Of a stretch of DNA of 6,637 bases, positions 5,988 to 6,637 are shown in pieces. The notes under the pieces were generated by a model, which did not search any database, was not told the origin of the DNA, and worked only from the letters and a program-made list of their open reading frames with translations. Every line of letters starts with the position of its first letter. The first letter of the stretch is position 1. A program made the position numbers and the translations under genes. This stretch comes from JAZFYD01 sp036443405 (lineage in GTDB: Bacteria; Planctomycetota; PLA2): contig JAZFYD010000185.1 of the NCBI GenBank assembly GCA_036443405.1, positions 1-6,637 on the forward strand. Direction: 5' to 3'.

Positions 5988-6186
5988 GACGCGCCTTTTG
6001 GCCGCAGGATTCGCAGCGCAGGTTGTCGCCTTCGGGCAGCGCCAGCGCCTCGGCGGGGATCGGTTGCCACCGCTCCCAGCGCCAGGTGTCGGAGTTGCGA
6101 ACCGGCGCGTGTTTGGCGCAGGTGATGTGGCCGCGCTCGGACCAGAAGAGGGTGGTGGTGGTGGTGTTGGTATCGGTGGTTTGCAT
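5980..6186 (-). CDS. Small zinc-ribbon-like protein coupled to the serine recombinase
   Basis: This 68-residue frame starts at the ATG at 6186 (MQTTDTNT) and carries Cys23-x2-His26 (CAKH) and Cys58-x2-Cys61 (CESC), a likely zinc-binding four-ligand set. Between them lies an aromatic segment (DTWRWERWQPIPAEAL). Five consecutive Thr codons (8-12) come from an ACC repeat. Its TAA stop overlaps the recombinase GTG within GTGGATAA, so the two genes are very probably co-transcribed and translationally coupled, and the small protein may act with or regulate the recombinase. I do not know a named family, although small zinc-ribbon proteins with this layout seem familiar from planctomycetes. The frame stays open upstream to 6444, but that part overlaps a divergent candidate gene and looks non-coding. 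The ribosome binding site is weak (GGATGG region), so the start is uncertain. Confidence 0.6.
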   Translation of the reverse strand: MQTTDTNTTTTTLFWSERGHITCAKHAPVRNSDTWRWERWQPIPAEALALPEGDNLRCESCGQKARRG

Positions 6187-6192
6187 GAACAC

Positions 6193-6637
6193 ATGCAGCC
6201 ATCCACGCCGACCTATGGCAAGGGGCCTCGGGGCCGGTTGAGTGCTCAGTTTTGGGAGCACTTTCGCGCCAGCGTTCGCGTGATGGAGATGATCGCGGCG
6301 ACGTGCCACGACGGCGCCAGGTGCGGGACTTGGGCGCGCATCGTCGACGTGTTCGCGCACCCGTTCCGGTTGCGCTCGGCGCGCCTGGCGGGGCGCGTGT
6401 GCGGCGTAACCGCGCGCCTCAAACCGCTTGTTTCGTCGATGCAAACGGGCCGCGAAATAGGCCGTTCAGACGCGCCAGGTTTCTTGCGTATCAGGCCCCC
6501 AAAAACTGCACGATATGGTGACCTTTTGCCTGTTTTCCCCACCCCATGGGCGGCATGCAAAACCCCCTGGCAAAACCCCTCATTGGGTTGCAAAAGAGAC
6601 GCGCTAGGTTGGGTGAATCGCACCGGCAGGCGCGGAC
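6193..6637 (+). CDS. Partial hypothetical protein running off the window
   Basis: From the ATG at 6193 the plus strand stays open for 148 codons to the window edge. Residues about 16-80 read like a real protein (LSAQFWEHFRASVRVMEMIA, then GTWARIVDVFAHPFRLRSA). Third codon positions in roughly 6286-6420 are almost all G or C while first and second positions are near 60-65%, the usual signature of coding DNA in a GC-rich genome. This signature fades after about 6450, where composition becomes more AT-rich and repeats begin, so the gene may be truncated or the open frame may be accidental there. A minus-strand frame at 6246-6623 shares the same third positions and is the competing reading, but its protein looks less natural. 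No ribosome binding site is visible, and the start is only 6 nt from the divergent small gene. Function unknown. Confidence 0.35.
   Translation, partial: MQPSTPTYGKGPRGRLSAQFWEHFRASVRVMEMIAATCHDGARCGTWARIVDVFAHPFRLRSARLAGRVCGVTARLKPLVSSMQTGREIGRSDAPGFLRIRPPKTARYGDLLPVFPTPWAACKTPWQNPSLGCKRDALGWVNRTGRRG
6524..6596. repeat. Cluster of GCAAAA / GCAAAACCCC repeats
   Basis: GCAAAACCCC occurs at 6557-6566 and again at 6570-6579, 13 nt apart. GCAAAA occurs once more at 6590-6595. An inverted copy, TTTTGC, is at 6524-6529. A CCCATGGG palindrome lies at 6543-6550. The cluster coincides with the loss of coding periodicity at the right edge. It could be a recombinase or regulator binding region or an element end. 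Confidence 0.5.

Noticed and set aside
5988..6206. N-terminal extension of the serine recombinase to ATG 6206
   Set aside because: The added residues are a Pro/Ser/Thr-rich string unlike any recombinase N-terminus. They are the out-of-frame reading of the zinc-ribbon gene, and the GTG at 5987 has a good ribosome binding site.

Overview
The window looks like an accessory region of a GC-rich chromosome, probably from a planctomycete or a related PVC-group bacterium. I infer this from three things: the style of the two hypothetical membrane-anchored proteins on the left, a secreted FG-GAP/VCBS protein with planctomycete-like features, and promoters placed so that transcripts would be leaderless. 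No marker gene is present, so the taxonomy is tentative.

Left part (1-2356): a short tandem repeat around the GGTGATAC core comes first. It is followed by a degenerate piece resembling the 3' half of a tRNA on the minus strand. Two plus-strand genes for hypothetical proteins with N-terminal membrane segments follow. Each has a -10-like hexamer ending 6-7 nt before its start codon, as expected for leaderless mRNA.

Middle (2357-4064): a complete tyrosine recombinase (phage-type integrase) lies on the minus strand with all catalytic residues visible. Just upstream is a short reading frame that may be the stump of a helix-turn-helix excisionase. A 307-nt divergent intergenic region separates it from the next gene.

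Centre-right (4065-5237): a secreted FG-GAP/VCBS protein with five calcium-binding DxDxDGxxD loops is read on the plus strand. One in-frame TGA (4347-4349) interrupts it. The frame continues without any other defect, and the TGA is directly followed by a Cys codon. It is also followed by a 12-13 bp imperfect hairpin whose apical loop (AGUUC, closed by C-G) starts 19 nt after the TGA. These are the features expected of a bacterial SECIS element, so the gene is a candidate selenoprotein with a Sec-Cys pair. The alternative is a recent nonsense mutation of a Cys codon. This is the most interesting item in the window.

Right part (5238-6637): a small serine recombinase on the minus strand is translationally coupled to an upstream 68-residue zinc-ribbon-like protein. 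Divergent from them is a coding-like plus-strand frame that runs off the window. The right edge carries a cluster of GCAAAA(CCCC) repeats. Two recombinases of different families flank the FG-GAP gene, which suggests a region assembled by repeated mobile-element insertion, but no element boundary can be proven here.
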